Assembly: GCF_965208555.1 (NCBI RefSeq) | Contig: NZ_OZ242342.1 | Span: 744,001 to 808,000 of the forward strand | DNA length: 64,000 bases | DNA from: Poriferisodalis sp965208555 | Lineage (GTDB): Bacteria; Actinomycetota; Acidimicrobiia; Acidimicrobiales; Poriferisodalaceae | Direction: 5' to 3' | In this document: positions 62,945 to 64,000 of the stretch, one piece after another | Position numbering within the stretch: the first letter of the stretch is position 1 | Layout of the letters: every line of letters starts with the position of its first letter | The notes under the pieces: model-generated | The model's input: only the letters and a program-made list of their open reading frames with translations | Databases searched by the model: none | What the model was told of the DNA's origin: nothing | Made by a program: the position numbers and the translations under genes

Positions 62945-63314
62945 GGGGGTGATCGGTTTCGACTTTGACGGTTGACGTGAGAGAAGCGAGCCGTGGTCTC
63001 CGGATCCACGAAAAAGAGCCGGAAACAAACACAAACGCCAACGTCGAACACGCTCAGCGTGGCGATCTGGTGCTCGCAGCCTGATCTCAGGTTGTGAGTT
63101 CGGCCCGATAGCCCCGGTCCTGCGGGCGTCGGTGCCATCATCTGCAGGACTCGCCCGCCGCCCGTGCCGACGGGGCAGCGGGGACGCTCACAGACGGCTA
63201 AGGCAACTGGAAGGGTGTCGCTGCCCGCCATCGCCCGACAATCCCCCAGCGACTGCGCTCGGAGAAGACTCACCGAAACGTTGAAGGACGCGGGTTCGAT
63301 TCCCGCCACCTCCA
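62945..63314 (+). ncRNA. ssrA: Transfer-messenger RNA (tmRNA)
   Basis: This is a one-piece tmRNA of 370 bases. The tRNA-like ends pair as GGGGGTG (62945-62951) with CACCTCC (63307-63313, one G-U), discriminator A at 63314, with no encoded CCA. The 5' part reads ATCGGTTTCGACTTTGACGG and the 3' part has the T-arm CGGGTTCGATTCCCG. The internal tag frame ends ...GDLVLAA before TGA at 63082-63084; its resume codon is probably GAA 63022 (tag of 20 residues) or GCC 63037 (15 residues). It rescues stalled ribosomes together with SmpB, which is not in the window. Confidence 0.95.
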
Positions 63315-63315
63315 C

Positions 63316-64000
63316 TCAGCGAACGGAACCTGCGGCGTGTTCCTCCGCTGGCCAGTACTTGCGACTCTGGAGATACTGCGTCGCCTCCGGCTGTTCGGTG
63401 AATTCAAGGAGGGCGCCGAGTTTCTGCGCGAGCACCTCTCGAACTTCGGTGGGCGTGGCGAAGAAGAACTCGCGACGCGTGTTGACGCGGTTCACGCGCG
63501 TCTCTGCGAATGCTTCGTGCAGCTCCTGTTCCACAGCGACGGCGTCGTCCGCGAAGAACAGTGCGTGCACGTCGAATGGGAAGGGCACTGACGCGTCACC
63601 GAGTTCTCGCACTCGGTCCATGGGTTCGAGTCGGCGAGTCATGCCGATCTTCACCATTCGCTTGCCGAACGATCCGGGGTTGCTGATCACGTAGACGTAG
63701 CCCGCACGGATGTTCGCGACGCGGTAGTCGTTCTGCGCTATTGCGGTGTCAACGTCTTGGATTCGGCGCTCCATCTCGGCGATGGCGTCCGTGTCGGCAT
63801 TGAGACGCAGCGTCTCCAGCGCCGACAGGTAGTGGGAGCGCTCCTTGTCGAGTCGTTCTCGCTCAGCGGCGAGTTCCTGCTCTGCTTGCCGCTCTTCTCG
63901 AAGCCGAGCTCGTTCTTCTCGCGCTGCCTCCTTCTCCTCCTGTTTCTTCATGAGGTAGTCCGAGGTCAGCTCCAACTCCTCGAATCGAAGTTCGTGATAG
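63316..64000 (-). CDS. DUF4041/T5orf172 GIY-YIG-like nuclease domain protein (5' end beyond window)
   Basis: The frame is open to the right edge, so at least 227 residues are seen and the N-terminus lies outside. It has a Lys/Glu/Arg-rich coiled-coil part (YLMKKQEEKEAAREERARLREE and on) typical of the DUF4041 C-terminus, then a T5orf172/Mug113-type GIY-YIG domain: GYVYVISNPGSFGK (GIY), MVKIGMTRR (YIG) and VEQELHEAFAETRVN with the late Glu. These proteins occur mainly in phages, plasmids and islands. Its stop codon is one base from the 3' end of ssrA, on the opposite strand. The DNA is noticeably less GC-rich than the rest of the window, suggesting acquisition. Confidence 0.85.
   Translation of the reverse strand, partial: YHELRFEELELTSDYLMKKQEEKEAAREERARLREERQAEQELAAERERLDKERSHYLSALETLRLNADTDAIAEMERRIQDVDTAIAQNDYRVANIRAGYVYVISNPGSFGKRMVKIGMTRRLEPMDRVRELGDASVPFPFDVHALFFADDAVAVEQELHEAFAETRVNRVNTRREFFFATPTEVREVLAQKLGALLEFTEQPEATQYLQSRKYWPAEEHAAGSVR

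Noticed and set aside
61784..63034. A long N-terminal extension of the PrmA-like protein
   Set aside because: It runs antisense through the SH3-like gene and part of ssrA, and has His/Arg/Gly-rich shadow composition.

Overview
The window reads as about 64 kb of high-GC chromosome from an actinobacterium, most likely a member of Acidimicrobiia (inference). The support is the strong G/C third-position codon use, frequent GTG and TTG starts, an F420-type luciferase-like oxidoreductase, a long-form LeuA under a leucine leader peptide, a mitochondrial-type aconitase, TrpB2, PPK1 and a one-piece tmRNA. I see no insertion sequence, CRISPR array or rRNA operon. One tRNA (Val-CAC) and one tmRNA gene are present. 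About 95% of the window is coding.

Region 1 (1-7.4 kb) is a protocatechuate 4,5-cleavage cluster. It holds a left-truncated LigB on the plus strand, then a minus-strand run of PobA, an SDR, LigI, a PrpF/GalD-type 4-oxalomesaconate tautomerase, an MBL-fold hydrolase, LigK and LigJ. Together they would carry 4-hydroxybenzoate through protocatechuate and pyrone dicarboxylate to pyruvate and oxaloacetate. The semialdehyde dehydrogenase LigC is not in the window.

Region 2 (7.5-19.4 kb) is accessory catabolism: an epoxide-hydrolase-like enzyme, tRNA-Val, a P450, a second PrpF paralogue, TrpB2, an LLM oxidoreductase, an SDR, a sulfatase, a two-module VOC protein, a membrane-anchored J-protein and a thiolase-like protein.

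Region 3 (19.4-37.2 kb) runs almost entirely on the plus strand: ppk1, a leucine attenuator with leuA, an alpha/beta hydrolase, a membrane-anchored MurF-like ligase, a Ddl-like ligase and a Cys-repeat lipoprotein. It continues with a tightly coupled lipid-type operon (acyl-CoA reductase fused to a HAD phosphatase, LarA-like protein, PlsC-like acyltransferase), an ABC exporter, a VanY-like peptidase and a methyltransferase.

Region 4 (37.2-46.4 kb) has a xanthine/uracil-type permease with an unusual cytoplasmic ATPase-like tail, then aconitase, a LysR regulator, an acyl-CoA carboxylase beta subunit and citrate synthase. A class I fumarase at 54-56 kb adds a third TCA-cycle gene.

Region 5 (46.5-64 kb) contains the most striking gene: a 1390-residue secreted protein joining 30 plant-like leucine-rich repeats to a complete family-5 peptide/nickel-type solute-binding domain. 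Housekeeping genes follow (rarA, a prmA-like gene, ssrA). The window ends in a DUF4041/T5orf172 nuclease-like gene that abuts the 3' end of ssrA, a classic integration site, so a genomic island may begin at the right edge.
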